DNA from: Cupriavidus necator N-1
GTDB taxonomy: Bacteria; Pseudomonadota; Gammaproteobacteria; Burkholderiales; Burkholderiaceae
Direction: 5' to 3'
NCBI RefSeq assembly: GCF_000219215.1
Contig: NC_015726.1
Location: 3,100,001-3,164,000, forward strand
Length of the DNA stretch: 64,000 nucleotides
Part shown: positions 20,537 to 30,664 of the stretch, piece after piece
Numbering within the stretch: the stretch's first letter is position 1
Layout: the number at the start of each line of letters is the position of its first letter
Position numbers and translations under genes: made by a program
The notes under the pieces: model-generated
Seen by the model: the letters and a program-made list of their open reading frames with translations, nothing else
Databases searched by the model: none
What the model was told of the DNA's origin: nothing

Positions 20537-21196
20537 ATGTCGAACGCTGCACCGACGTTGTTGGTGGTCGATGATCATCCTATGGCTTTGTCAGGCACTA
20601 CGGCTTTTCTCGCCGAAGTCATGCCGGATGTGGCCGTCCATGCCGCCGGCAGTGCCCGCGAAGCCCTGACAAGCCTGCAGCAGGGGTTGCGCCCCGATAT
20701 CGTGCTGCTCGATATCTGGCTGAACGATGGCACGGGCTTCGACGCCATGCAGTCGTTCAAGACCGTCATTCCTGGCGCACGCTTCATCTTCATGTCCGCC
20801 GAGGCCACCCCCGAGATCGTCGGTCGCGCCCGCGCGCTGTCGGCCTGCGGCTTCGTCGGCAAGCACCTTGATGCCAATGCCTTCACCGCCGCGGTGCGCA
20901 AGGTGCTGGCAGGCGACACCTCCTTCCCCACCGATGAGGCCCTGAACGGCCGCGCGCAGTCGTTCGGGCCCGCCCACGGCATTCCGGTCACGCCGGCCGA
21001 ACTCGGCCTGACGCCGCGCCAGGGCTCGGTGCTGGCGCTGGTGCTGGAAGGCCTGCCGAACAAGGTGATCGCGCGCCGCCTGGGGCTGACCGAGAACACC
21101 GTCAAGGAACACGTGTCGGCCATCCTGCAGCGCCTGGGCGTGCGCACGCGCATGCAGGTAATGTCGCGCATGGAGCGGTTCCGCCTGCGCCAGTAA
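20537..21196 (+). CDS. NarL/FixJ-family two-component response regulator
   Basis: 219 aa. The N-terminal receiver (residues 7-120) has the acidic pair in VVDDHP, phospho-acceptor Asp at about 59 (VLLDIWLNDG), FMSAEAT for the Thr/Ser switch and Lys in FVGKHLD. A LuxR-type HTH ends the protein (about 153-200: LTPRQGSVLALVLEGLPNKVIARRLGLTENTVKEHVS). It should bind DNA when phosphorylated. Its convergent neighbour (21232-23040) is a hybrid histidine kinase, the likely partner. The upstream 257-base gap to purN must hold its promoter, but no strong one stands out. Confidence 0.88.
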   Translation: MSNAAPTLLVVDDHPMALSGTTAFLAEVMPDVAVHAAGSAREALTSLQQGLRPDIVLLDIWLNDGTGFDAMQSFKTVIPGARFIFMSAEATPEIVGRARALSACGFVGKHLDANAFTAAVRKVLAGDTSFPTDEALNGRAQSFGPAHGIPVTPAELGLTPRQGSVLALVLEGLPNKVIARRLGLTENTVKEHVSAILQRLGVRTRMQVMSRMERFRLRQ

Positions 21197-21231
21197 CGCA
21201 GGCCGGCACCCTTCGCCGTCCTCCCCCCGCC

Positions 21232-23040
21232 CTACGCCGGCCGCAGCCAGCGGCGCAGCAACAGCCGCAGCGAAGCCGGGTCCACCGGCTTGGGCAGCAC
21301 GAAATACCCCGCCTCTTCCGCCGCCGCCAGCGCGGCGGATTTCAGGTCGCCGGTCAGCAGCGCGCTGCGCGCCTGCGGCTGCGTGTTCTGCCAGCGCTCG
21401 AGCAAATCCAGTCCGTTCTCGCTGCCGGGCAGGCGCAGGTCGCAGAAGATGATGTCCGGGCGCAGGCCCTTGGCAAACAGCTTGTCAGCCTCGGCGCCGT
21501 GCGCGGCGCAGGCCACGCGGATGCCCCAGGCCTCCATCAGCGCGATCCAGGCCTTGCGGATCTGGCTGTCGTCGTCGACCACCAGCACCGTGCCCTGCAG
21601 GCGGTCGGGCTTGGCCTCTTCTGCCTGCGCCATCGCGCGCATCTCGCGCACGCTGGCCACGGTCTCGGCCGGCACCGTCGCCAGCGCGAACCAGAACACC
21701 GAACCCTTGCCCGGCACCGAGCGCACGCCATAGGTGCCGCGCATCAGGCGCACGCATTCCTTGAAGATGGCCAGCCCCAGGCCCTGCGACGGGTCGCGCT
21801 GCGGGTTATGGACCTGGTAGTACGGCGAAAAGATGTCGGGCAGGTGCTCCGGTGTCACGCCGGCGCCGGTATCCCAGACTTCCAGCCGCACACTCTTGCG
21901 GCGCTGGCGCGCGGTCACCAGCACGCCGCCGCGCTGGGTGTAGCGCAGCGCGTTCTGCACCAGGTTGAACAGGGCCCGGCGCAACAGCACCGGCTCGGCC
22001 ATGGCGTACAGCTCGTCGGGCACGCGCGGGGTCAGGGTCAGGCCGCTTTCGCGCGCATCGGCGGCAAACTGGCTCATCACGTCGCGGATCAGAGCGCCCA
22101 GCTCGCATGGCTCCAGCGTCGGCAGGACCTTGCGCCCTTCCAGCTTGGACAGGTCCAGCAGCGAACGGAACAAGAGGTCGATGGTCTGGGTGCCCGCCGC
22201 CACCTGCTCCACCAGCGGATGCAGCGCCGACGACTGGTTGCGCGCGCGCAGCGCCTCCACCAGCATCACCAGCGCATGCACCGGCTGGCGCAGGTCGTGG
22301 CTGGCGGCGGCCAGGAAGCGCGACTTCTCCTCGCTGGCATGCAGCGCGCGCTCTTTTTCCTCCTGGAACTGCTTGGCCAGGCGGCGGCTGTCGCCCTCGA
22401 GCTGGATGGCGCGCACCAGCGTGACCTGCAGGTTGAAGGCATGGCGCGACAGCATCCCCCCGTAGATCACCAGCAGTCCCTGCACATAGGCGCCATGGCC
22501 GGGGAAGGCGAATTCCGCCATCAGGATGTTGGGCACCAGGATCGGCACGCCGGCATAGACCAGGTTCGACGGCACCGGCGCCTGCGACACCGCGCCGCCA
22601 GCCAGCACCCCAAGGGTCAGCAGGTACAGCACGCTGGAGAACACCGCCGAGCCTGTATACAAATGCAGCAGTGCCGAGCTGCCCCAGGTTACGCCGGTCA
22701 GGAAGGCAACCGCGCGCATATTGTTCCACCACTTGCGCGTGTGCGCGGAACGGCTCATCGAGGCATGGTCGCGCTGGTAGCCGACGTAGAACCACAGGCC
22801 GCCGGCCGTCAGCAGCAGCATCACCGCGCACCAGCCGAGCAAGGCCGAGTGGCTCACGTCGTTCCAGAATCCCAGTGTGGTCAGCGCGGGCAGCAGCACC
22901 GAGGCCACGATTGCCGTAGGCGAGTTCTTGTGCACGATGGCCATCAGCTTGGCGCGCGTCTCGACGTCGAGCTGGGCGGTCGCCTGAGGCAGGACTCGGG
23001 GCAGGAGCCGGGAAAAGAACCGGTTGGGCAGCGCTTTCAA
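21232..23040 (-). CDS. Membrane-bound hybrid sensor histidine kinase with C-terminal receiver
   Basis: 602 aa. About six or seven hydrophobic segments fill residues 40-205, with no large periplasmic loop, so the signal is probably sensed in or near the membrane. Then come a short coiled coil (about 205-245), the HisKA box AAASHDLRQPVHAL with H248, N box LFNLVQNALRYTQ (N363), G1 WDTGAGV and G2 SQGLGLAI. The C-terminal receiver (484-600) has VVDDD, D534 in FCDLRLPGS and K in LPKPVD. The H-box variant SHDLRQP is typical of kinases that pair with LuxR-type regulators. It converges on such a regulator with 35 bases between stops. No His-phosphotransfer domain is present. Confidence 0.9.
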   Translation of the reverse strand: MKALPNRFFSRLLPRVLPQATAQLDVETRAKLMAIVHKNSPTAIVASVLLPALTTLGFWNDVSHSALLGWCAVMLLLTAGGLWFYVGYQRDHASMSRSAHTRKWWNNMRAVAFLTGVTWGSSALLHLYTGSAVFSSVLYLLTLGVLAGGAVSQAPVPSNLVYAGVPILVPNILMAEFAFPGHGAYVQGLLVIYGGMLSRHAFNLQVTLVRAIQLEGDSRRLAKQFQEEKERALHASEEKSRFLAAASHDLRQPVHALVMLVEALRARNQSSALHPLVEQVAAGTQTIDLLFRSLLDLSKLEGRKVLPTLEPCELGALIRDVMSQFAADARESGLTLTPRVPDELYAMAEPVLLRRALFNLVQNALRYTQRGGVLVTARQRRKSVRLEVWDTGAGVTPEHLPDIFSPYYQVHNPQRDPSQGLGLAIFKECVRLMRGTYGVRSVPGKGSVFWFALATVPAETVASVREMRAMAQAEEAKPDRLQGTVLVVDDDSQIRKAWIALMEAWGIRVACAAHGAEADKLFAKGLRPDIIFCDLRLPGSENGLDLLERWQNTQPQARSALLTGDLKSAALAAAEEAGYFVLPKPVDPASLRLLLRRWLRPA

Positions 23041-23227
23041 GTGTGGCTGGCTTGGAATGGGCGGATATCGGGGGCAGCAGGTGCCAGGGCCGAAGTGGAG
23101 CCGAAGTGGGCCATATCATGCCGCCTTTTGCGGCATCGCGCCATGCCGCGAGGGCCGGTTGCGGCACAAAAACAGCAGCGCGGCACCGGCCGCGGGCGGC
23201 GGGAGCGGTAAGCGGACCCATTCGCCT

Positions 23228-23233
23228 TATAAT
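23228..23233 (+). promoter_or_regulatory. -10 element of ribF
   Basis: A perfect TATAAT predicts a start near 23240, downstream of an in-frame ATG at 23232. This supports the GTG at 23268 as the real ribF start. Confidence 0.6.
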
Positions 23234-23267
23234 GCTCGCTTTAACTGAAACGTTTCCCGCCGTCCCC

Positions 23268-24263
23268 GTGAAAGTCTTCCGCGGCCTGCCCAACGCCGAA
23301 AGCCGGGCGCCCTGCGCGCTCACCATCGGCAATTTCGACGGTGTGCATCGCGGCCACCAGTCGCTGCTCGCGCGTGCGCGCGCAGCGGCCGACGCACGCG
23401 GCCTGCCGCTGTGCGTGATGACCTTCGAGCCGCATCCGCGCGAGTTCTTCACCCCGGACAAGGCCCCCACCCGCATCGCGCTGCTGCGCGACAAGCTGGA
23501 AAGCCTGCGCCGCAACGGCGTGGACCGGGTGGTGGTGGAACACTTCAACGCCCACTTTGCCGCCCAGTCGCCGCAGGCGTTCGTCGAGAACGTGCTGTGG
23601 CATGGCCTGCACGCGCGCTGGGTGCTGGTCGGCGACGACTTCCGCTTCGGCGCCAAGCGCGCCGGCGACTTTACCTACCTGCAGGAAGCCGGGCGCCGCT
23701 ACGGCTTTGATGTCGAGCAGATGGGCTCGGTGTCCGAAGGCGGCATCCGCATCTCCAGCTCGGCGGTGCGCCAGGCGCTGGCTGACGGCGACCTGGAGCA
23801 TGCCCGGCGCCTGCTTGGCCACGGCTATGCCATCAGCGGCCACGTGATCCACGGCCGCAAGCTGGGCCGCGACCTGGGCTTCCCGACGTTGAACCTGCGC
23901 ATCTCGCACAAGCGGCCGGCAGTCAGCGGCATCTTCGTGGTGCAGGTGCATGGCATCGCCGACCAGCCCTTTCCGGGCGTGGCCAGCATCGGCGTGCGCC
24001 CCACCATCGAGGACGCCGGCCGGGTGCTGCTGGAAGTTCACCTATTCGATTTCAAAGAGAACCTGTACGGCAAGCTGGTGCGGGTTGAATTCATGAAGAA
24101 GCTGCGCGACGAAGCGCGCTTCGACAACCTGGACCAGCTCACCGCCGCCATCGCCAAGGACAGCGCCGATGCGCGCGCCTTCTTCGGCCTGACCGCCCCG
24201 GGCGCGGCCGAAGGCAGCGGCGGGCGCGACTTCGCCACCTCCGCCACCGACCGAATTAGGTAG
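23268..24263 (+). CDS. ribF: Bifunctional riboflavin kinase / FAD synthetase
   Basis: 331 aa from GTG 23268 ([15 protein letters not shown]), the usual RibF length. A longer open frame exists but starts upstream of the TATAAT promoter. The N-terminal FMN adenylyltransferase domain has [17 protein letters not shown] (nucleotide-binding HxGH-like) and the [10 protein letters not shown] loop. The C-terminal flavokinase domain has [25 protein letters not shown] and the strand ending LLEVHLFDF. It makes FMN and then FAD. ileS and lspA follow, a common order in proteobacteria. Confidence 0.92.
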   Translation: MKVFRGLPNAESRAPCALTIGNFDGVHRGHQSLLARARAAADARGLPLCVMTFEPHPREFFTPDKAPTRIALLRDKLESLRRNGVDRVVVEHFNAHFAAQSPQAFVENVLWHGLHARWVLVGDDFRFGAKRAGDFTYLQEAGRRYGFDVEQMGSVSEGGIRISSSAVRQALADGDLEHARRLLGHGYAISGHVIHGRKLGRDLGFPTLNLRISHKRPAVSGIFVVQVHGIADQPFPGVASIGVRPTIEDAGRVLLEVHLFDFKENLYGKLVRVEFMKKLRDEARFDNLDQLTAAIAKDSADARAFFGLTAPGAAEGSGGRDFATSATDRIR

Positions 24264-24388
24264 CGGCCGGCGCCTGCCCGCATGCCAGTGGCGCGGGCCC
24301 GGCACGCACGCCGCCTGCCCCAGTCTTTCCGCGCGCCCGCCGGCCTGCCGCCGCCCGCGCGCCAACCCGAATTGCCCTGAGAATCGAA

Positions 24389-27283
24389 ATGTCTGACGAC
24401 AAACGCGCCAAGCCCGAGAAAAGCAAGTATCCGGTCAACCTGCTCGACACGCCCTTCCCGATGCGTGGCGACCTGCCCAAGCGCGAGCCGCAGTGGGTCA
24501 AGCAGTGGCAGGACAAGCAGCTCTACAAGAAGATCCGCGCGGCGCGCAAGGGCGCGAAGAAGTTCGTGCTGCATGACGGCCCGCCGTATGCCAACGGCGA
24601 CATCCATATCGGCCACGCAGTCAACAAGGTGCTCAAGGACATGATCATCAAGGCGCGCGGCCTGACCGGGCTGGACGCCGTCTACGTGCCGGGCTGGGAC
24701 TGCCACGGCATGCCGATCGAGATCCAGATCGAGAAGAAGTTCGGCAAGGGCCTGCCGGTGCAGGAGGTCCAGGCCAAGGCGCGCGCCTACGCCACCGAGC
24801 AGATCAAGCGCCAGATGGTGGATTTCGAGCGCCTGGGCGTGCTGGGCGATTGGGACCACCCCTACCTGACCATGAACTACAGCAACGAGGCGGATGAACT
24901 GCGCGCACTCGGCAAGATCATGGAGAAGGGCTATGTGTTCCGCGGCCTGAAGCCGGTGAACTGGTGCTTCGACTGCGGCTCGGCGCTGGCCGAGGCCGAG
25001 GTCGAATACAAGGACAAGGTCGACCTGTCGATCGACGTGGGCTTCCCGTTCGCGCAAGCCGACAAGCTGGCGCACGCGTTCAAGGTGCCGTTCGAGCAGC
25101 TCGACGGCAAGCCCGGCTGGATCGTGATCTGGACCACCACGCCGTGGACCATCCCGAGCAACCAGGCGCTGAACGTGCACCCGGAAGTGGAATACGCGCT
25201 GGTCGAGACCCCGCGCGGCTACCTGATCCTGGCCACCGAGCGCGTCGAGGAGCAGCTGAAGGTCTACGGCCTGGAAGGCAAGGTCGTGGCCACCACCACC
25301 GGCGCGGCACTGTCGGAAATCCGCTTCCACCACCCGCTGGCGAAGATGGACGCGGGCTATGACCGCCTGTCGCCGGTCTACCTGGGCGACTACGTCACCA
25401 CCGACACCGGCTCGGGCATCGTGCACTCGGCGCCGGCCTACGGCGTGGAAGACTTCCAGTCGTGCAAGGCGCACGGCATGGCCGATTCGGACATCATCAG
25501 CCCGGTGATGGGCAACGGCGTCTATGCCGGCACGCTGCCGCTCTTTGGCGGGCTGTCGATCTGGGACGCCAACCCGAAGATCGTCGAGGTGCTGCAGGCC
25601 TCGGGCAACCTGTTCAATTCGCACAAGTACACCCACAGCTACATGCACTGCTGGCGCCACAAGACGCCGATCATCTACCGCGCCACCTCGCAGTGGTTCG
25701 CGGGCATGGACGTGGACCCGGCCGACGAGAACGGCAAGACCGGCCCCACCCTGCGCGAGACCGCGCTGGCCGGCATCGACGCCACCGAGTTCTTCCCGGC
25801 CTGGGGCAAGCAGCGCCTGCACAACATGATCGCCAACCGGCCGGACTGGACGCTGTCGCGCCAGCGCCAGTGGGGCGTGCCGATGGCCTTCTTCCTGCAC
25901 AAGGAAACCGGTGCGCTGCACCCGCGCACGCCGCAGCTGCTGGAAGAAGTGGCAAAACGCGTCGAACAGCACGGTATCGAGGCCTGGCAGACGCTGGATC
26001 CGAAGGAGCTGCTCGGCGACGAGGCCAGCCAGTACGAAAAGAATCGCGACACGCTGGACGTCTGGTTCGATTCCGGCACCACGCACTGGACCGTGGTCCG
26101 CGGCTCGCACCGCGACGACTTGTACGATCCGTCAGCCGATACGCCCGATGGCCGCCTCGCCGACCTGTACCTGGAAGGCTCGGACCAGCACCGCGGCTGG
26201 TTCCATTCGTCGCTGCTGACGGCGTCGATGCTGTACGGCAAGCCGCCCTACAAGGCGCTGCTGACGCACGGCTTCACCGTCGACGGCGAGGGCCGCAAGA
26301 TGTCCAAGTCGGTCGGCAACACCGTGGCGCCGCAGGACATCACCAACAAGATGGGCGCCGAGATCATCCGCCTGTGGGTGGCCTCGACCGACTACTCCGG
26401 CGAGCTGTCGATCTCGGACGAGATCCTCAAGCGCGTGGTGGAAAGCTACCGCCGCATCCGCAACACGCTGCGCTTCCTGCTGTCCAACCTGTCCGACTAC
26501 GACCACGCCAGGCATGCGCTGCCGGCGTCGGAATGGCTGGAGATCGACCGCTACGCCGTGGCGCTGACCGCGCAACTGCAGCAGGAAGTGCTGTCGCACT
26601 ACGAGTCGTATGAATTCCACCCGGTGGCGTCCAAGCTGCAGACGTTCTGCTCCGAGGACCTGGGCGGCTTCTACCTCGATGTGCTGAAGGACCGCCTGTA
26701 CACCACCGCGCCGGACTCCAAGGCCCGCCGCGCGGCGCAGAACGCGCTGTACCACATCACCCAGGCGATGCTGCACTGGATGGCGCCGTTCCTGTCGTTC
26801 ACCGCCGAGGAAGCGTGGCAGATCTTCGCCCACGGCACCGAGCACACCGACACCATCTTCACCAGCACCTACTACGCGGTGCCGGAAGTCGACGACGGCG
26901 CCGACGACCTGCTGCAGAAGTGGCACACGCTGCGCGAAGTGCGCGCCGAGGTCACCAAGCAGCTGGAAGCGGTGCGCGTGGAAGGCGAGATCGGCTCGTC
27001 GCTGCAGGCCGAGCTGACCATCCAGGCCGGCGGCCCCGTGCTGGATGCGCTGCAGAGCCTGGGCGACGACCTGCGCTTCGTGCTGCTGACCTCTTCGGCC
27101 AAGGTAACGCACGCGCCCGAGGCCGGCGACCTGCTGGTCACGGTGACCCCGTCGGCCCATGCCAAGTGCGAGCGCTGCTGGCACTACCGCGCCGATGTCG
27201 GCCACAACCCGGACCATCCGACCCTCTGCGGGCGCTGCGACAGCAACCTGTTCGGCGCCGGTGAACACAGGAGCCATGCCTGA
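24389..27283 (+). CDS. ileS: Isoleucyl-tRNA synthetase
   Basis: 964 aa class I synthetase, full length for the bacterial type. The HIGH motif is at 73-76 ([11 protein letters not shown]) and KMSKS at about 637-641 ([10 protein letters not shown]). The editing domain with [13 protein letters not shown] lies near residue 250, and the C-terminal zinc ribbon has [12 protein letters not shown] and CGRCDSNL. It charges tRNA-Ile and hydrolyses mischarged valine. Its TGA shares a base with the lspA ATG (TGATG), so lspA is probably translationally coupled. Confidence 0.97.
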   Translation: MSDDKRAKPEKSKYPVNLLDTPFPMRGDLPKREPQWVKQWQDKQLYKKIRAARKGAKKFVLHDGPPYANGDIHIGHAVNKVLKDMIIKARGLTGLDAVYVPGWDCHGMPIEIQIEKKFGKGLPVQEVQAKARAYATEQIKRQMVDFERLGVLGDWDHPYLTMNYSNEADELRALGKIMEKGYVFRGLKPVNWCFDCGSALAEAEVEYKDKVDLSIDVGFPFAQADKLAHAFKVPFEQLDGKPGWIVIWTTTPWTIPSNQALNVHPEVEYALVETPRGYLILATERVEEQLKVYGLEGKVVATTTGAALSEIRFHHPLAKMDAGYDRLSPVYLGDYVTTDTGSGIVHSAPAYGVEDFQSCKAHGMADSDIISPVMGNGVYAGTLPLFGGLSIWDANPKIVEVLQASGNLFNSHKYTHSYMHCWRHKTPIIYRATSQWFAGMDVDPADENGKTGPTLRETALAGIDATEFFPAWGKQRLHNMIANRPDWTLSRQRQWGVPMAFFLHKETGALHPRTPQLLEEVAKRVEQHGIEAWQTLDPKELLGDEASQYEKNRDTLDVWFDSGTTHWTVVRGSHRDDLYDPSADTPDGRLADLYLEGSDQHRGWFHSSLLTASMLYGKPPYKALLTHGFTVDGEGRKMSKSVGNTVAPQDITNKMGAEIIRLWVASTDYSGELSISDEILKRVVESYRRIRNTLRFLLSNLSDYDHARHALPASEWLEIDRYAVALTAQLQQEVLSHYESYEFHPVASKLQTFCSEDLGGFYLDVLKDRLYTTAPDSKARRAAQNALYHITQAMLHWMAPFLSFTAEEAWQIFAHGTEHTDTIFTSTYYAVPEVDDGADDLLQKWHTLREVRAEVTKQLEAVRVEGEIGSSLQAELTIQAGGPVLDALQSLGDDLRFVLLTSSAKVTHAPEAGDLLVTVTPSAHAKCERCWHYRADVGHNPDHPTLCGRCDSNLFGAGEHRSHA

Positions 27284-27813
27284 TGGCATCGACCACGTCC
27301 CGTTCCGCCCGCCCGGCACGCCGCAACAACAAGGCCGCCGGCAGCACCACCCCGCTGCTGTGGATGGCCTTCGCGCTGCTGGTGGTAGTGCTCGACCAGT
27401 TCTTCAAGATCGTCATTGTGCGCACCTTCACCTATGGTGAATCGCGCCCGGTGACCAGCTTCTTCAACCTGGTGCTGGTCTACAACAAGGGCGCGGCGTT
27501 CAGCTTCCTGGCCGATGCCGGCGGCTGGCAGCGCTGGTTCTTCACCGGTCTTGGCCTCGTGGTGGGCGCGTTCATCGTCTGGCTGCTGTACCGCCATACC
27601 GGCCAGCGCATGTTCTGCTTCGCGGTGTCGCTGATCCTGGGCGGCGCGGTCGGCAACGTGATCGACCGCGTGGTCTACGGGCACGTGGTCGATTTCCTGG
27701 ACTTCTATGTGCGCAACTACCACTGGCCTGCCTTCAACGTGGCCGACTGCGCGATCACGGTCGGCGCGGTACTGCTGATCGTGGACGAGCTGCGGCGGGT
27801 GCGGCGCCACTGA
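27283..27813 (+). CDS. lspA: Lipoprotein signal peptidase (signal peptidase II)
   Basis: 176 aa inner-membrane aspartyl protease that cleaves the signal peptides of prolipoproteins such as LivK. Four membrane segments are visible. Catalytic Asp residues lie in [19 protein letters not shown] and in [12 protein letters not shown]. The basic 15-residue head ([15 protein letters not shown]) is extended compared with E. coli. It is coupled to ileS, as in many bacteria. Confidence 0.96.
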   Translation: MASTTSRSARPARRNNKAAGSTTPLLWMAFALLVVVLDQFFKIVIVRTFTYGESRPVTSFFNLVLVYNKGAAFSFLADAGGWQRWFFTGLGLVVGAFIVWLLYRHTGQRMFCFAVSLILGGAVGNVIDRVVYGHVVDFLDFYVRNYHWPAFNVADCAITVGAVLLIVDELRRVRRH

Positions 27814-27841
27814 GCGCCGCCAGACCACAGCAGGTGATGCC

Positions 27842-27861
27842 AGGGCCGCGAATGCGGCCCT
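27842..27861. repeat. Hairpin after lspA
   Basis: AGGGCCGC-GAAT-GCGGCCCT, a perfect 8-bp stem with a four-base loop and no T-run. It may mark the 3' end of the ribF-ileS-lspA transcript. Confidence 0.45.
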
Positions 27862-27944
27862 GATGCCATCCGGTGCCGCTGCCGGCAGCAGCGAGCACGC
27901 TCAGCCGGTATCATGCCGTTTCCCACCCTTTGACGAGCCTTACC

Positions 27945-29147
27945 ATGGATTTGCGCGGCAAGCACATCGTTCTCGGCCTGACCGGCGGCATCGCCTGCTA
28001 CAAGTCGGCCGAACTGGTCCGCCTGCTGACCAAGGCCGGCGCCACCGTGCAGGTGGCCATGACCGAGGCGGCGACGCATTTCATCACGCCGGTGACGATG
28101 CAGGCCTTGTCCGGCCGGCCGGTCTTCCTGTCGCAGTGGGATGCCCGCATCGACAACAACATGGCGCACATCGACCTGTCGCGCGAGGCCGATGCCATCG
28201 TCATCGCCCCGGCCTCGACCGATTTCATGGCGCGCCTGGCCAACGGTCTGTGCGACGACCTGCTCAGCACCCTGTGCATCGCGCGCGACTGCCCGCTGCT
28301 GGTGGCGCCGGCGATGAACCGCCAGATGTGGGCTGCCCCCGCCACCCAGCGCAACGCCGCGCAGCTGCGCGCCGACGGCGTGATGATCCTGGGCCCTGGC
28401 AGCGGCGACCAGGCCTGCGGCGAGGTCGGCGACGGCCGCATGCTGGAACCCGAAGAGCTGCTCGACGACATCATCGCCTTCTTCCAGCCCAAGCCGCTGC
28501 AGGGCAAGCGCGTGCTGATCACCGCCGGCCCGACCTTCGAGGCGATCGACCCGGTGCGCGGCATCACCAACCTGTCGTCCGGCAAGATGGGCTTCTCGAT
28601 CGCGCGCGCGGCGCGCGAGGCCGGAGCCGAGGTGCTGCTGGTGGCCGGCCCCACCGGCCTGCCCACCCCGCGCGGCGTGGTCCGGACCGACGTGCGCAGC
28701 GCGCAGCAGATGCATGACGCGGTGATCGCGCAGCTGCACGGCGTGGATGTCTTTGTCGCCGTGGCCGCGGTGGCGGACTGGCGCCCGGCTGAAGTCGCAC
28801 AGCAGAAGCTGAAGAAGGCCAACGATACCGACACCCCCACGCTGCAGTTCGTGCAGAACCCCGACATCCTGGCCTCGGTCGCGGCGCGGGCTGACGCACC
28901 CTACTGCGTCGGCTTCGCCGCCGAGAGCGAGAACCTGGAGCAGTACGGCGAGCAGAAACGCCAGCGCAAGGGCGTGCCGCTGCTGGTCGGCAATATCGGC
29001 CACCATACCTTCGGCCTGGACGACAACGAGATCGTGCTGTTCGACGCCGCCGGCATGACGCGGCTGCCGCGCGCCGACAAGCTGTCGCTGGCGCGCCAGC
29101 TGGTGGCGGCGATCGGCCAGCGCCTGCCCGGGCGCGCACGGCCCTGA
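27945..29147 (+). CDS. coaBC: Bifunctional phosphopantothenoylcysteine decarboxylase / phosphopantothenate-cysteine ligase
   Basis: 400 aa from the ATG at 27945 (MDLRGKHIVLGLTGGIACYKSAELVRLL). The N-terminal CoaC flavoprotein half (to about 185) has the catalytic His region NNMAHIDLS, APAMNRQMW and the Cys of DQACGEVGDGRM. The C-terminal CoaB half has VLITAGPTFEAIDPVRGITNLSSGKMG and FVAVAAVADWRP. It carries out the second and third steps of coenzyme A synthesis. TATCAT at 27909-27914 may be its -10. dut follows 71 bases later. Confidence 0.96.
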   Translation: MDLRGKHIVLGLTGGIACYKSAELVRLLTKAGATVQVAMTEAATHFITPVTMQALSGRPVFLSQWDARIDNNMAHIDLSREADAIVIAPASTDFMARLANGLCDDLLSTLCIARDCPLLVAPAMNRQMWAAPATQRNAAQLRADGVMILGPGSGDQACGEVGDGRMLEPEELLDDIIAFFQPKPLQGKRVLITAGPTFEAIDPVRGITNLSSGKMGFSIARAAREAGAEVLLVAGPTGLPTPRGVVRTDVRSAQQMHDAVIAQLHGVDVFVAVAAVADWRPAEVAQQKLKKANDTDTPTLQFVQNPDILASVAARADAPYCVGFAAESENLEQYGEQKRQRKGVPLLVGNIGHHTFGLDDNEIVLFDAAGMTRLPRADKLSLARQLVAAIGQRLPGRARP

Positions 29148-29218
29148 TGGCGCGCGCGCGTCCGGTATCATGCGCGGCTGCCACCTATTCCGTTGAACCG
29201 ATTTTCCCCAGGATTCCC

Positions 29219-29719
29219 ATGACCCAGCCACTGAACCCGACCGTCGAAATCAAGGTGCTCGATGCGCGCCTGAATGAATGGGGCCTGCCCGCCTACCAGA
29301 GCGAAATGGCCGCCGCCATCGACCTGCATGCCTGCGTCGACGCCCCGGTATCGATCGCGCCGGGCACGCCCGCGCAACTGGTGCCGGCCGGCATCGCCGT
29401 GCACATGGGCAACCCGTACATGGCCGCGACCATCGTGCCGCGCTCGGGCCTGGGCCACAAGAAGGGCCTGGTGCTGGGCAATTCGATCGGCGTGATCGAT
29501 GCCGACTACCAGGGCCAGATCATGGTCAGCGTGTGGAACCGCAATGCGCCCGGCACCGAGCCGATCGTGATCCAGCCGGGCGAGCGCATCGCGCAGATGA
29601 TGTTCGTGCCGGTGCTGCGGCCGGTGTTTTCGACGGTGGCAGAATTCAGCGAAGACAGCGAACGCGGCGCGGGCGGCTTTGGCTCGACCGGCGTACATCA
29701 CGCCAAGGCCAGCGCCTGA
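29219..29719 (+). CDS. dut: Deoxyuridine 5'-triphosphate nucleotidohydrolase (dUTPase)
   Basis: 166 aa, starting MTQPLNPTVEIKVLDARL. It hydrolyses dUTP to dUMP and PPi, keeping uracil out of DNA. The trimeric dUTPase motifs are in order: AAIDLHACVD (1), PRSGLGHKKGLVLGNSIGVIDADYQGQI (2 and 3), ERIAQMMFVPV (4), and the C-terminal RGAGGFGSTG (5). The coaBC-dut neighbourhood matches enterobacteria. Confidence 0.97.
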   Translation: MTQPLNPTVEIKVLDARLNEWGLPAYQSEMAAAIDLHACVDAPVSIAPGTPAQLVPAGIAVHMGNPYMAATIVPRSGLGHKKGLVLGNSIGVIDADYQGQIMVSVWNRNAPGTEPIVIQPGERIAQMMFVPVLRPVFSTVAEFSEDSERGAGGFGSTGVHHAKASA

Positions 29720-29743
29720 CGCAGCCTAAGGCCGCACAAGACA

Positions 29744-29774
29744 CTGGCGCCCCGCGGGGCGCCAGTTTGCATTT
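29744..29774. terminator. Terminator after dut
   Basis: A perfect 22-base palindrome CTGGCGCCCCGCGGGGCGCCAG followed by TTTGCATTT. It separates dut from the convergent glyoxalase-like gene. Confidence 0.75.
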
Positions 29775-30622
29775 CAGCCCAGCTGCTCGAACAGCAGCGC
29801 CACGCCGCTGGCGGCATCCGCCAGCACCAGGGTCTCGCGCGGGCCCAGATCGTGGGTCGGCACACCCTGTTCGCGCCACCCGGCACGCGCCGTCGCCAGG
29901 TCATTGGTGCGCAGGCGGATCGCCGCGTAGCCCAGCCCCTCGCGCCGGATATGCGCGGTGCCGGTGGCCGAAGCCAGCGCCTGCGGCGTGCTGACCACCA
30001 GCGTGGCATCGTCCAGCGCCAGGCTGCAGACATGTTCGCTCAGCTGCGTCAGCTCGCCGCCGGTCAGCTCCGCGTAGGCGCGCGCGGCGGCGTCCACCAG
30101 CGCGGGCGCCACCACCAGGAACATGGTGGCGATGCTCTGCGCGCCGTTGGCATGGCGGGTCCATTCGGGCCGCCACAGCAGTTCGGGCGTACGGTGCTCG
30201 CAAACGAAGTAGCGCGCGCCCGGCGCATCGTCGAGCGCGGTCACGCGAAAGGTGGCCGGATGCTCGCTGCCGTCATCCAGCCGCACCGGACGCGAGAACT
30301 CGATCGGGTCCGAGGTGTGCCAGCCCGCCGCGCGCAGCCGTGCCGCGGTGGCAAAGGCATCGGCGCTCTTGCACGACATCGCCGCGCAGCCGCCGCCGTG
30401 CGCCTGCGCATCCCAGTAGTACTGGCGGCTGGGGCTGGGCGCGGTCACGTGCAGCAGCTCAACGTAGTCCCGCCGCAGCATGATGCAGTGGTTCTGCGAG
30501 CCGAGCGTGTGGTAGCCGCGCGGCGTCAGCGTAAAGCCGAGCCGGCGCCAGGCCTGGGCCCCGGCATCGAGGTCTGGGCACACCACCACGGCGTGGTCGA
30601 ACATTTCCGCTTGCGTTGCCAT
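29774..30622 (-). CDS. Glyoxalase-like (VOC superfamily) protein
   Basis: 282 aa from the ATG at 30622 (MATQAEMFDHAVVVCPDLDAGAQAW). The first half reads as a Glyoxalase_3-type VOC domain: DHAVVVCPDLDAGAQAWRRLGFTLTPRG, then GSQNHCIMLRRDYVELL. A second, weaker repeat lies near residues 165-275. The substrate is unknown. Such proteins often sit with catabolic genes, and here the upstream same-strand neighbour is a Bug-type solute-binding protein 42 bases away, so they may share a transcript. Confidence 0.75.
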   Translation of the reverse strand: MATQAEMFDHAVVVCPDLDAGAQAWRRLGFTLTPRGYHTLGSQNHCIMLRRDYVELLHVTAPSPSRQYYWDAQAHGGGCAAMSCKSADAFATAARLRAAGWHTSDPIEFSRPVRLDDGSEHPATFRVTALDDAPGARYFVCEHRTPELLWRPEWTRHANGAQSIATMFLVVAPALVDAAARAYAELTGGELTQLSEHVCSLALDDATLVVSTPQALASATGTAHIRREGLGYAAIRLRTNDLATARAGWREQGVPTHDLGPRETLVLADAASGVALLFEQLG

Positions 30623-30664
30623 CGGCGTCCTCTCGGTTTCACGGCGCACCGGCGCCGGACATCG

